Source: Chinchilla lanigera (lineage: Eukaryota; Chordata; Mammalia; Rodentia; Chinchillidae). Taken from it: a stretch of 64,000 nt of DNA. The stretch spans positions 2,948,811 through 3,012,810 of the forward strand of contig NW_004955423.1 of the NCBI RefSeq assembly GCF_000276665.1, in the 5' to 3' direction. A program made the translations under genes and the position numbers. The notes below the pieces were generated by a model. It was not told where the DNA came from and did not search any database. It saw only the letters and a program-made list of their open reading frames with translations. This document shows, in pieces, positions 49,485 through 60,788 of the stretch (its first letter is position 1; each line of letters starts with the position of its first letter).

Positions 49485-50321
49485 GTGTATAACAAGCAGT
49501 TCAGTTTGACCTAGACTAAAAGTTATGTATAAGAGAATTAAAACTAAGCTAGTCTAAGCCCACTAGCTTAATATAAGTTTAACATTGGGAGCCACTGAAG
49601 GATTTTGAATGGAGTTGTGTGACAATGTGGTAGGAATGTATAAAATATATTAGAGAGGAAGCCTAGAGGCAGTGAGGGCTGTTAAGACACAGTTGTTCTC
49701 AACCAGACAGAAGTTGATTAGAATCTTGGTTACAATAGTGACCAAAAAAAGGGAAATGATGAATTCAAGAACTTATTATAAAAAAAAGAGAACGAAGTTA
49801 TTATAAGGAAGATTCAGTAAGACCTGATAGTTGTCTTTATATAGTGAGTAAAAAAGATTATTATGCTTTGGATTTTGGTACTGTGATAATGGTAGCACCT
49901 CTAGAAAAAATAGGGAAATCATAGGAAAGTAATTTTATGAGGGAGTAGAATAGTAGAGTTCAATATGTGTTTCTTATATCTCTCCTCTTTCTTGGATTTT
50001 TGGAATATTCTTTGCAGAAAAGAGTTAACAGTAGTTCTACCCTTGTAAAGGATTGTTTGCTGGGGTGGGGGGGGGTCTGAAAACTTAGATTTCAAGAAGG
50101 TTCCCACTATTACTGATGCAATAGCTCCCTGTATGTAAACTGCATGTACAAATAATATGGTTTAAACTAAACAACTGCTTTTCTTCTGGGATTCTGAAAT
50201 TTATGTGTCAGAGGATACTTATTGGTATCCAATTAAAAGACCTGGATATTGAGTCCCTAATAAGCTTCTCTCACGGGTAGCATTTCACATACACTATGTT
50301 GTGATAGCTCATTACTTAGAG

Positions 50322-50401
50322 CAGTGGTGGCAAACCTATGGCACATGTGTTGCAGCAGGCTGTTTGTATCATTGAAAGCTGTACAAGTTTCGCTATCACT
50401 G
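50322..50401. mobile_element. 80-bp hAT-type MITE candidate
   Basis: Imperfect terminal inverted repeats: CAGTGGTGGCAAAC at the left; the right end GTTTCGCTATCACTG reads CAGTGATAGCGAAAC in reverse. The flanking 8-mers ACTTAGAG (50314-50321) and ATGTAGAA (50402-50409) match at 5 of 8 positions, as expected for a decayed hAT target duplication. It lies in HFM1 intron 1. Confidence 0.6.
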
Positions 50402-51474
50402 ATGTAGAACATTAAATGTGTCCCATGTGACTCCACAAGACAGAGCCTTTGGAAATTTGTGTCTGGTTTCTGTTGGATTCTGCCCCATAGCTAGAAGTAG
50501 GACTATATGCTGAGTCTTGTGAGTCATGCTAGGGAATTGTTGAGGTGGGTGTGATCTAGGGGATCTTTGAGATAGTCCTAAATTACAGTCTGTCAGATAT
50601 TGTCAGATAATGTATCTAGGTTTTTTTATTTGGAAAATACAGCACTATGATAAGCAGAAAAGTAAAAGATTGAGTGTCTGTCTCATTTCAGAGAGTTTAA
50701 CATTCCTAAGTGAAGAGAAAAGAAATAAATCATAAAATCTTTGGGACTTGGGATAGGCAGACTGCATGGTGCTCTTCTCAGCTGTATTTCCTGTTGCCTA
50801 ACCACTACCTTTTTGCCCTAATGAAGGACAAGTCAGCTTTGGTGGGAAAGCAAATATTAAAGCAGTATCAGTTAACAAAATCACAGCTGAAAGATGAGGG
50901 GTAAGGATGCCAAAGTGTGGCACAAATCACATTAGTTATTGTAGGCTTATAAAGAAAGACATTATAGCTCTCACATGGTTTCTTAGATTTTCTGTAGTTT
51001 ATAGATAGTTCTGGACCGAGAATGTTTGGTTTAGGACCTTAATTGGTAATAATGTTCTAGAATACGAGTAATAGTGTTGTGTAACATTGATGATACATGA
51101 TTTTGGATGAGTTATTTTGTAAGTAATTTGTTATGTGTGATTGTTAAAGTAGTCAAGTTTGAACATGATTTATTACTTTTTTTAAAGATTGGGACAGGTT
51201 TAAGTTTCCTGTCACAAACATTTTAATTGGATAAAATGAGGCAGAATTGTAGCCATTTTTAAAGTAGCAGATCTCACACAGCATTATCATTAATCCCTTA
51301 ACACAAGGGAAAAAGTGTTACGAACACTCCTGCTGTATAGAGGTAAATCAAAGTAATGACAGAAAATTAGTTTACAGAATGTTTATCTAAGATTTTGTAA
51401 TTGAGTAATGCTTAATAAATAGTGTGTAATGTTATATCTTAAATAACATGTTCGTATTTTTGTATTTTGTATAG

Positions 51475-51587
51475 ATTTCCAGACAGTGAAAAATCACTGG
51501 ATTGGTTTCTCCCCCCTGCTCCATTGATTTCAGAAATCCCAGATACTCAGGACTTAGAGGAAGAAATCGAAAGTCATAAATTGTTAG
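51475..51587 (+). CDS. HFM1: HFM1 second coding exon (residues 24-62)
   Basis: The acceptor TTTTGTATAG ends at 51474 and the donor GTAAAT starts at 51588. The 113-nt exon enters in phase 2 and leaves in phase 1. It contains the stretch EKSLDWFLPPAPLISEIPDT followed by an acidic run and SHKLL, which I recognise as a conserved block near the N-terminus of mammalian HFM1. There is no recognisable domain; the segment is predicted to be disordered. It was found by extending the reading frame from the previous exon. The flanking introns are 3907 nt and 1454 nt. Confidence 0.9.
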
Positions 51588-51822
51588 GTAAATTGCTACA
51601 TTTATTGTGAAACCAAACTCATGCAGCTCATGTCAACATGAAAGAGTCTAGCAACACATTAAAATATTAATTTCTTTATTTTAATGGAATAAAATGAAAG
51701 GCTTCACCTATTTAAAATAGTGCTTATCAAATCTTAGGCTCTAAAACACTTTCTTCATATACATATTAATATACATATACATAGTATACAATACACTATC
51801 ATATAATTGTTATTTTGTTGTT

Positions 51823-51913
51823 GTTGTTGTTGTTTTTTGGTACCGGCAGTTGAACTCAGGGCCTTACCCTTGCCAAGCAGGCGCTGTGCTGCTGAGCTGC
51901 ATCCCTGGCCCTA
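51823..51913 (-). repeat. ID-type SINE, antisense, in HFM1 intron 2
   Basis: A (TTG)n/T tail, then GGTACCGGCAGTTGAACTCA … GCTGAGCTGCATCCCTGGCC. Confidence 0.88.
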
Positions 51914-52118
51914 TGATTGTTTTTTTTTGTTCTGTGAATATTTTTCCCCTTACCGTTAAAATTCCTGTCACTGAGGTTCAGTTTTTCTTTGCTTTTTATT
52001 AAAGATAAGATCCTCTGGGAGCCAGATGTCTACAGTATATTGAGTGAAAAAAGCAGTACGCAGAATATTATATATGGTTTGAGACCATTTTTATAAAAAT
52101 CAAAAAACAGTCATGCTC

Positions 52119-52213
52119 AGGCTGGGTATAACTCAAGGGTAGAGCATATTGTCTCAGGTAGAGCATACATGTGTGGGCCCCTGAATTCAACCCCCAAAAC
52201 CAAGAAAAAAAAG
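52119..52213 (+). repeat. ID-type SINE with internal duplication
   Basis: GGCTGGGTATAACTCAAGGG; the segment AGGTAGAGCATA repeats AGGGTAGAGCATA, and the body ends in CTGAATTCAACCCCCAAAAC. Confidence 0.7.
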
Positions 52214-53041
52214 CATGTTTAAATAATGTGTGTTATGTAATGTGATATTTCTAGTAAAACTTTATTTTTTAAATTGAGTAGTAGATTCATACATATATAT
52301 TTGATTATTAAGCCTCATAATTTACATATATGCTTTGTATATAAAAACATATACTCTTGAATATGTCAAATACTATTTAGCATACATAATATACAGGTAG
52401 TATATGTATAAATAAATAGATATGTATAAATAGATGTATAAATAGCAAATTTAAGAGCCAATAAGTCTACCAAACTCTGCCTAAACCTTCCATAGATTCT
52501 TGAAAAGTCTCTAAAGAAATCTTTAAAATTCTATCACTCTAATGAAAACATTTCTTTATCTTGAGTTTAGGAGAAAGATTACAAAATTAAAAACATTGTA
52601 TCATATAAATACTATATCACATTTGATAGTATTTTATGATTGGTCATTGTATTTCTGTGTGTAAATTTTGTAAAATTTTAAGACTTAATTGCTTTTATAA
52701 TATCACTTATAGCTAAAGTAGTTAAATATTACAGTTATGGGTTGCTTTTTTGTGGGTTGGGGTTAAACCTATTTTATAATGTAGGTTCTGTATACATTTT
52801 GAATTTTGTTTAATAATTCTGAATTAATTTCTGAGCTCCCTTCAGAAAAAAAACATTTGTAGGTATTTTAAAACCATATATAGTATTATAAATTATTTTG
52901 TTACTGTAATAATACTTTTCTCTTGGCTTTCTATGTAACTAATAAACTCTTTTGAAAGTTTTCATTAAATCTTTCCATTGTAATTTTGAAAATTTGTTTT
53001 CATGAAAAATATATAATAATTAATATGTTCTGTTTTTATAG

Positions 53042-53348
53042 GTCAAAGAAAGAAGCCAAAACTGTTAACATCAAATTTAAAGATTACTAATGGAGACACA
53101 AGTTATATTTTGCCAACACAAAAATTCAAATTTACCTCTAATAAATATGAACAAGATTATCTAAATTTTGAACAAGTAGATAACACTGACTTATCATATG
53201 TTTCTGAGAAGTTGACATATGGGTCTTCTCAGAGATATAAAACTCACATGGGCACTGAGATAGCACCTGAGATAAATGTTTCTGATGATACAAAATTAGT
53301 TAATATTGTAGAAGATAAAGGAGAAAGCACATCAGCATTCCGAAAAAG
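53042..53348 (+). CDS. HFM1: HFM1 third coding exon (residues 62-164)
   Basis: The acceptor TTTTATAG ends at 53041 and the donor GTAATT starts at 53349. The exon is 307 nt, phase 1 in and phase 2 out, with an open frame throughout. It encodes a basic start (GQRKKPK), a hydrophilic middle with the block KYEQD, and the conserved block GTEIAPE followed by DDTKLVN and EDKGESTS, ending in FRKR. Compared with the human protein as I remember it, the segment around KFKFTSNKYEQD appears two residues shorter. That would fit a fast-evolving disordered N-terminal tail, but it needs an alignment. Confidence 0.93.
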
Positions 53349-53652
53349 GTAATTAATTAAATGAAGTAAGTATTATTCAGTGAATACATTTAAATATTTA
53401 TGAGTACATTCAAAAGTATTAAACATGACAGAATCTGAATGAGACAAACAGTAACAAAAGTAAAATCTATTATATGTTAGACCTTTTAGGTCTGGGGTTC
53501 TAGTCATAGTTTCTTGCTTTCAGAGGGATAGATAGTAAATAATTAAAACTAATTGACTACATATAGTATGACAATTATTTTGGTGAATTATACGATTGGA
53601 GCAGAAGTTCTCAAGCTTTTTTGTCAGTATACTTTTACATTTAAAAATTATT

Positions 53653-53735
53653 GGGCTGGGGATATAGTTCAGTGGTGCAAGCGTCTGCCTGGCAAGTGCA
53701 AGGTCCTGAGTTTGATTCCTGGTACAAAAAAATAA
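53653..53735 (+). repeat. ID-type SINE in HFM1 intron 3
   Basis: GGGCTGGGGATATAGTTCAG … GAGTTTGATTCCTGGTAC; flanked by AAAATTATTG/AATAATTATTG, a likely short target duplication. Confidence 0.9.
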
Positions 53736-53871
53736 TTATTGAAGATTCCCAATGAGATTTCATTTAGGTGGGTTATATCTATTAATATATAACAATATTA
53801 GAAATTAAAACAAAAATTTTAAAAAAACTTTTGCTAATTCATGTTAGATTTATACTAAACCCGTTACTAGG

Positions 53872-53984
53872 GGCTGGGGATTTAGCTCAGTGACACAGCG
53901 CCTGCCTGGCAAACGCGAGGTCGTGAGTTCAATTCCCGGTACCAGAAAAAAAAACAAGCGAAAAAACAAACAAACAAACAAACA
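53872..53984 (+). repeat. Young ID-type SINE with target-site duplication
   Basis: GGGGCTGGGGATTTAGCTCA … GGTCGTGAGTTCAATTCCCGG, then an A/(CAAA)n tail. The flanks ACCCGTTACTAG and ACCCATTACTAG differ at one position. Confidence 0.93.
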
Positions 53985-54289
53985 AACCCATTACTAGTTA
54001 ACTCAGTGTATTTTTTGTTTGAAAAAATTTTCATCCATCATCAGATGAATGGATTAAAAATATTAATAATGATATCCTATATATATACACAGATCTCAGT
54101 TTAGGGCAGTTTGACTAATGATTCTTTTACTTGATGGTAATATAAAAGCAGTATGTATTTGTTGGTAACCATACTTCAAATCCTTAGTTTTGGTCTTTTC
54201 CCATTCTAGTGTTACGTATTACCATAATTTCTCTTGCTAGACAGTGACTCATTGCAGCTTCCTGTCAACCATGCAGTCACAAGAGTAAA

Positions 54290-54425
54290 TAACCAATACT
54301 CTATAGTATACAATGATTTTCACTAGGTTAGATGTATTCAATATATTTTTGACTTAATGATAGTTTCAACTTACAGTGAATTTATTAGGGTATAACCCCA
54401 GTGTAAGTCAAACAGCATCTGTATA
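54290..54425. mobile_element. Probable Tigger-like DNA-transposon relic
   Basis: The text ATTTTTGACTTAATGATAGTTTCAACTTACAGTGAATTTATTAGGG … AAGTCAAACAGCATCTGTA resembles Tigger-type ends; the subfamily is uncertain. Confidence 0.45.
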
Positions 54426-54895
54426 TGCAATGGAATACTATTCATTCATAAAAAAAGCATAAAATTCTGTCATTTGTAAGAATATGGATGAATTTAGCTG
54501 TTATGTTAAGTGAACTAAACTAGACACAGAGAGACAAATAACTTATATGTAGAATCTAAAAAAAGTTGAATTCACAGAGGTAGAAAGTAGAATTTCAGTT
54601 ATCAGAGGCTGGGGAAAGAGAAGGGGAAATGAAAGATACTGGTTAATAATACAGAATCACAGTTAGGTGGAATATGTTCTGGTATTTTGTTGTACAGAAA
54701 AACTGTAGTTAACATATATGTAAAAATAACTAGAAAAAGGGATTTAGAATAGTCTCATTACAAATAATGTTTGAGGTAACAGTATATTACACCAATTTGT
54801 TCATTACAAACTGTGTACTTACAGAACATCACACATTGTACCTTCTCAAATAGATAATTATTTCTCAGTCAAAAATAAAATTTTAAAAACCTATT
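54426..54895 (+). mobile_element. L1 3' fragment in HFM1 intron 3
   Basis: GGAATACTATTCATTCATAA … AAGTGAACTAAACTAGACAC … TCAGAGGCTGGGGAAAGAG … an A-rich end. Confidence 0.8.
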
Positions 54896-55357
54896 TTTGA
54901 AAACAATTCAGTGAGACAAATAGGATTTCTGAAATGTATTTTCATGTATTCACCAACTCAAACTCTCTGACTAACACTGTTTAGAGTTTTTATTTTCAAA
55001 GAAAGATTCCGTTATGTGGGTATTATTGATAAAATCATGGGTTATTTATAATTGAACGAAATCTCTAGCTCCTTTCCCCTTCTGAAAGTTAAAGGGGGAG
55101 CAGTAGAGGCTAGAAGCTCCAACACTCTGACAGCGTGGTTGGTTCCTCTTGTTACTAGTCCTCAATCCTGAAGCTGTCTCAGGGCCCTTCAATGGTCATC
55201 TCATCAGCACTTATAAACTCAGGTCTGCTTGAGGGTCTTGTATGAATAACAAAAGATACTTCTGTCATTTCAGTTGTTCAGGAAATTCCAAATGCATTAG
55301 GAACTCTAACCAGGAATAAGAAACAGAAAACAAATATGTGTTTCTTATTATACCATG

Positions 55358-55698
55358 TGTGTTAGTTAGCTTCTGTTACTGAAATAAAATGCCTGAGAAA
55401 AAAATTTTTTAAAGTGAAAATTTTATTTTAGTGCTTTCAGTCCATGGCTAGTTGGCTTTTTTGGTCCTGATGTGAGGCAGCCCATCACGCTGGGAAAATG
55501 TGGTGGAGGAACTGTTTGCTCACGGCCAGAATATGGAGCGGGGTGGGGATGAAGGGTCCCACTATCAACTTCAAGAGCAAACCTCCAATAATCTGAAAAC
55601 TTTTCAGTAGGCTCCACCTTTAACATTTCTGCCACCTCCCAATAGCACCAGCCTAAGCTTTTAACAACACATGGAGGACATTCCACATCCAAATCCAC
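55358..55698 (-). mobile_element. MaLR-type LTR, antisense, in HFM1 intron 3
   Basis: TGTGTTAGTTAGCTTCTGTTAC … TTTCAGTCCATGGCTAGTTGG … CATTCCACATCCAAATCC. Confidence 0.8.
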
Positions 55699-55734
55699 AT
55701 AAGGGTTATATTTTTGGACTTGCCACTGACAAAG

Positions 55735-55830
55735 TGTGCCAGTCTCACACTGGAGCTTTAGAAATGTTTGAAATTAGGAAGTGTGAACCCTTCAAATTGT
55801 TTTTGCAATATTATTTTGGCTGTTCTGGAT
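55735..55830 (-). mobile_element. Possible short L1 fragment, antisense
   Basis: GAAATTAGGAAGTGTGAACCCTTCAAATTG … TTATTTTGGCTGTTCTGG resembles an antisense L1 ORF2 segment. Confidence 0.5.
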
Positions 55831-56225
55831 TTTGGCATATGAGAAACATTTTTATTTGGAGGATACAGTTTACTTCTCAGAGTTCCTGTGAGTTAGGAAC
55901 TTAGGAAACTGAAGTGAGATTTTTGGCCTGTGCTTTCTCATAAGAGTATATATATGTTGACCAAGAACTTTGCCAAGAAAACTGCATGTGTTATCTGGTA
56001 CCTTCTGTGGATCCAAATGCTGTTGCTGACAACTTTTTAATTCATGATAAATTTGTTGATTTTTTCCCTCTAAATATAACATGTGTTTATATATTTTTAT
56101 GACAAATCATTTTGGTTAAATTTAACTACTATTGAGTTACTTTTACTGTGACTATATTTAGTGGCTTTTTCCCTTTCTGTTCAGCAGTTTACTAACTTTA
56201 GTCAATAATCATTAATTACCTATTG

Positions 56226-56352
56226 GTTTTTTTTGGGTTGGTTTGTTTTTTGGGTTTTTTTTTTGTTTTTTTTTTTCCGGTACCAGGAATCGAACTCACG
56301 ACCTCACGCTTGCCAGGCAGGTGCTGTACCGCTGAGCTAAATCCCTAGCCCC
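56226..56352 (-). repeat. Young ID-type SINE, antisense, with target-site duplication
   Basis: A T/G-rich tail, then CCGGTACCAGGAATCGAACTCACGACC … GCTGAGCTAAATCCCTAGCC. The exact 9-mer TACCTATTG flanks it at 56217-56225 and 56353-56361. Confidence 0.93.
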
Positions 56353-56435
56353 TACCTATTGTTGTATACAAATTACTCCAAAACTTAGTGGCTTAAAATG
56401 AGAAACGTTTTTATTTGGAGAATACAATTTATTTC

Positions 56436-56545
56436 NNNNNNNNNNNNNNNNNNNNNNNNNNNNNNNNNNNNNNNNNNNNNNNNNNNNNNNNNNNNNNNNN
56501 NNNNNNNNNNNNNNNNNNNNNNNNNNNNNNNNNNNNNNNNNNNNN
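56436..56545. other. Assembly gap (110 N) with identical flanks
   Basis: The 27 or more bases just before the gap (from ~56409) recur just after it (from 56546), both reading TTTATTTGGAGAATACAATT and on to TATTTC. This suggests overlapping contig ends that were not merged. Confidence 0.95.
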
Positions 56546-57331
56546 TTTTTATTTGGAGAATACAATTTATTTCTCAGAGTTAGGAACTTAGAAAACTTAA
56601 GTGAGATTTTTGGCATGTCCCTTCTCATGAGAATGCATAAGATATTGGCAGCCTCTCTCAGTGTTACAATCAAAATATGCAGTCTGGTCATCTTGCCAGT
56701 GGCTATAGGATCCATTTTCTTTTTTCTTTTTCACTTGTGTGTGTTTACAATACATATTAATGATGTCCATTTAGGGGAATTAGCCCATGTGTATAACATC
56801 TTGATCCATTTTCAAGTCGACTTGCCTTGACTGGGAAGTTGGTGCTGCTGGTTGTTGACAGGAGGCCTCAGTACCTCTCCACCTGGTCTCTCCATAGCCT
56901 TGCTGTTCCTAGAGATCATTCTTATGATATGATTAGATTCCCACAGAGTGAGCCATCTAAGAAACCTTGAAGAAGAAATGATGTATTTTATGACCTAGCC
57001 TTGAAACTCACATAACTTCTGCACTCTTGCAACACTCTAGTTATATAGTTGAGTCCTGATTTAACAATTCAGTTTGTAGGAGACTACAAAAGAGTATGAA
57101 GGATCTTGGGGCTATTTTGGAGACTGGCTAACACCAAAGGATTTATTTGAGTTTTAGTGAAAAGATATAAATCAGCGATAAGAATTAGCAAGTAATATTT
57201 TAGAATGATTAGGGGTTTTTTTTGTTTTGATAAGCTATAACCTGTGGATACTTTAAAGGGGATAATTTTATGCTAGTTTTTCACATTCTAAAAAACTAAA
57301 AGTGGAAATGTGGTTTTTGTTTTGTTTTCAG

Positions 57332-57594
57332 ATTATTTAAAATATGTGACAATATACATGGAAGTGCTTACTCTAATGACAGTGCAAATATGGATTCTCA
57401 CTTTGGCTCAGTGGAAAATTTCCAAACTGAAATGAACAAAGGGGAACCGGGGAACTACAGCAGTAATATGCAGAAACCTCAGTATTGTACAAACATATTT
57501 AAAGCAAATGACACTTTTCCTGGTTCTAAAATTGGAGGCGATACATTCAAAGTACCATCTTTCTCAGTTGCATTCCAGCCTCATGATATTCAAG
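57332..57594 (+). CDS. HFM1: HFM1 fourth coding exon (residues 164-252)
   Basis: The acceptor has a T-rich tract ending in TTTTCAG at 57331; the donor GTAATT starts at 57595. The exon is 263 nt, phase 2 in and phase 1 out. It encodes LFKICDNIHGSAYSNDSANM, then a serine/asparagine-rich stretch, and ends in FKVPSFSVAFQPHDIQ, a block close to the start of the helicase core in mammalian HFM1. The preceding intron (53349-57331) holds two ID SINEs, an L1 3' end, a MaLR LTR and the second assembly gap. The following intron is only 269 nt. Confidence 0.93.
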
Positions 57595-57863
57595 GTAATT
57601 CCTTGCTTTCTCACTTATTCTAATAAAAATATAAACTAATATGTAGTTCTTTGCATAGATGAAGAAGAATACAAAAATAGAGTCAATTTGAGTAGGTAAT
57701 CTTTATGTGTAGTTTTTACATTTTATTATGTTGCATTATTTTAAAGCTGTTTTTGAATAATTTTAAATTTATCAGTAATAAAAATTATTCAACTTTTATT
57801 GAAGCTGTTTTTAATTAAAAAATTCTTAAAATATCCATAGAAGTATGTAGTTTTTTTTTTTAG

Positions 57864-57911
57864 GAATAACCGAAAATGGCATAGAGTCGTTGAAGGCTGT
57901 CACAGAAATCC
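57864..57911 (+). CDS. HFM1: HFM1 fifth coding exon (residues 252-268), last one visible
   Basis: This 48-nt exon follows a strong polypyrimidine tract and TAG (57861-57863). It encodes GITENGIESLKAVTEI plus the first base of a further codon, matching the HFM1 stretch TENG..SLKAVTEIP as I recall it. The donor at 57912 reads GTATCCTTT, the U12-type consensus, so the next intron is a candidate minor-spliceosome intron. The frame leaves in phase 1. The next exon, which should open towards the helicase Q-motif/motif I, is not found up to 64000, so the gene runs off the right edge and the intron is longer than 6 kb. Confidence 0.88.
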
Positions 57912-57920
57912 GTATCCTTT
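57912..57920 (+). promoter_or_regulatory. HFM1: U12-type 5' splice site of HFM1
   Basis: The intron begins GTATCCTTT, a full match to the minor-spliceosome donor [A/G]TATCCTTT and a poor match to the major donor GTRAGT. The other four donors in the gene (GTAAGT, GTAAAT, GTAATT, GTAATT) are of the ordinary type. The matching branch-site and acceptor lie outside the window. Confidence 0.8.
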
Positions 57921-58019
57921 AAATTATTTTACAATATTTTTTATTAAATTGATCGTAATTTAATGGTGTTAGCAAAAACTTTTTTTAAAGAACTTTATAT
58001 CTTTTTGTATAATTTAAAA

Positions 58020-58985
58020 ATTTTATTACATGTTTGAAATTCATGCAGTTTACATTCTTCTTGGGGAGTGGTTACATGTACATGTTACAGCTTGCCTCTT
58101 TTTTTCTTAGCTCATGTTAGTGTTTACATTAATTGGGGTTATTAAATTCCTGTACATGGCACATGTCTATTCCTCTTCTTTCCCTTTCCCTCCTTCTCAC
58201 CCCTCATTGTTGTTCCTTTGGACTACTTCCCTATTGCAAGAGATCCATTGCCTTGTCTCTTTCTATCCACCCTTTATCATTTTCTTCGTACTTTGTTTTA
58301 CTCAGATGAGATACCATACAGTATTTAAGCTTGTATGTCTGGTTTATTTCACTCAACATTATATTTTCCAGGTGCATCCATATTCATACAGATGTCTCAA
58401 ATGTGTCATTCTTTATAGCTGAGTACTATTCCATTATATATGGATACCACATTTTCTTTATGTAATTACCTATTGATAGTTATACAGGGTGCTTTCAGGA
58501 TTTAACTATTATAAATTGTGCTGCTATAAACATTGGTATGCATGTATTGCTGTAGTAGGATGACTTAAGCTCTTTGGGGAAGATACCTAGCAAGAGGGTA
58601 GCTGGGTCATATGGAATTTCTGATTTCAGTTCTTTGAGAAATCTCCATACGAATTTCCATAATGGTTGTTAGTTTGCATTTCCACAAACAATGCAGGAGG
58701 GTTCCTTTTTCACCACAGCCATGCCAACATTTGTCATTGTTTGATTTCCTAATGATTGCCATTCTTTCCAGACTAAGATGGAAGCTTAGAGAGGTGTTTT
58801 AATTTTCATTTTTCTAATGGCCAGAGACATTGAACATTTTTTCTTATATTTGTTGACCATTTGTATTTCTTCCTTTGGGTAGTATCTGTTCATTTCTCTA
58901 GTCCATTTCTTGACTGGATCCTTAATTTTAAGTGGTTCAATTTTTTTTTAGTTCTTTGTATATACTAGATATTAGTCCTCAATTT
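58020..58985 (-). mobile_element. L1 3' fragment, antisense, in HFM1 intron 5
   Basis: Antisense L1 3' UTR and late ORF2 text (GAGTACTATTCCATTATATA; TAAATTGTGCTGCTATAAAC; TTTTCTAATGGCCAGAGACA; ATATACTAGATATTAGTCCT), with frame breaks. Confidence 0.85.
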
Positions 58986-60024
58986 TACATATATATTTAT
59001 GAAATCATATTTTAAAATATTCTGTTTCATTGTGTTCCTATGCATTTATTTCGGTTGATAAAGAAGGTGAATCTTTTGGGTCATTTAAGAGATTTGTACA
59101 TCTGATAGTTCTCAAGTGTGGTCTATAGAGTGGTGGCAGTTTGTGAACTTTTTGTTACCAGTGTGTGACAGGATAATAGAGAGATTTTATTAGTATTATT
59201 GGAGAAGGCTGAGCATATTTACTTACAAATCGATATAGGTAATTTCTTATATTTTGGGTAAGAAGAGCTATATTGAACAGATACATATAATGTCTTATAT
59301 GTGGGGTGTCAGCCATATAGAGTTAAAATGAATAGGGGAAGTAAAGGAAATGGGATATTTTATGGAATGAGGACATTTTTTTACAAGTCTAATGTTTGAA
59401 AGAACCCACGTTTAAATATAATCCAGTTTGCATGCCTGGACACTTACTAGTGTAAATGTTTTAAGTGTATTCTGTATATTCCAGCAGTAACATCCTCTTT
59501 GTGTATTTAACACCATGCGCATGCCTATACTAGTATATTTGATTTGATTTGATTTGATTTGATTATAATTCACTAGCTACTTGTGTGACTATTTTCTCAT
59601 GACCTAAGAACAACTCCTTGAAGGCAAAGACTGGGCTTTATCTATCTTTCTATTTCCCAGTATATCAAAAGATACAGTAAAGTCCATAATTTAGGAAGTT
59701 GTTCTAGAAAAGAAATAGCTGTAGGCAAGGATGAGATTAAAAAAATGTGGATATGTTTTGAAAGAATAAACTTTGACGTTTGGCTGAAATCAAAGATATG
59801 ATTAAAGAAAAAAGTAGTAGGAGATTTTCTTGAATAGGTACCTTAGGATCAGATCATTTAATGCTGTGAATAGAAGGGTCAAGTTTTTTTAAAAAATATT
59901 TTTCCTGGCTTATTAAAGTATAATAGTACATTTTTGAAGTCTGCAATATGATGTTTTATTATTATATACATTGTGAAAATGATTACCCAAGCTCATTAAT
60001 ATATCTATTATCATTATGTGTGGT
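58986..60024. other. Intronic DNA with a (GATTT)n microsatellite
   Basis: The array of GATTT units is at 59538-59565; nothing else was recognised and no HFM1 exon was found. Confidence 0.5.
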
Positions 60025-60630
60025 TAAAATGTGGAGGAAAAGGAACCCTTACACATTGGTGGTAGGAATATAAATTATTACAGCCACTCTTGAAAACAGT
60101 ATGGAGTTCCTTAAAAAGCTGAAAATAGAACTATCACATGATCCAGTAATCTCACTCTTGGGTATATATACAGAGGGAATAAAGCTATTATACAAAAGAG
60201 AAACCTGGATGCCCATGTTTATTGTGGTACTATTCACAATAGCTAAAATAAGGCATCAGTTTAGGTGCCTATCAACAGATAAATGGATGAAAAAAATGTG
60301 GTTATGTACATAGTGGAATATTACTCAGCTATGAAGGGAATAAATTCCTGTGATTTACAGGAAAATGGATGGAACTAGAGGACAACATATTAAGCAAAAT
60401 AAGCCAGACCCAGAAAGATGAGTATTACAAGTTTTCTCTTATATTCAGAAAAAAAGAAAGAAAAAAACAACAACCAGAAAGTAGAAGAGGTAGTGGTAGG
60501 GATGGGGAAGGGTGCTGAAGAAAGGCAGTAGGGGGAAAAGACAGCTGAACATAATCGATGAACAATATATGGAAATACCACAGTGAAAGTCATAATTTGT
60601 GAAGTTAATATGTGCTAACAATTATATTTT
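60025..60630 (+). mobile_element. L1 3' fragment, sense
   Basis: AACCCTTACACATTGGTGGTAGG … GATCCAGTAATCTCACTCTTGGG … GTGGAATATTACTCAGCTATG, then a purine-rich 3' UTR. Confidence 0.85.
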
Positions 60631-60654
60631 ATAAAACTCTGCTGTCTTAGCATT

Positions 60655-60788
60655 TTTTATTGAATATTTTGAGACAAGGTCTCACTAGGTTGGTCAGGCT
60701 GGTCTTGAGTCTCTGGTATACAGTGATCCTCTGCCTCAGCCTCTCAAGTAGCTAGAATTATAGGTACATGGCACCATCTCTGCTTTTT
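60655..60788 (-). repeat. B1-type SINE, antisense
   Basis: TTTTGAGACAAGGTCTCACTAGG … CTGCCTCAGCCTCTCAAGTAG … ATTATAGGTACATGGCACC. Confidence 0.85.
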
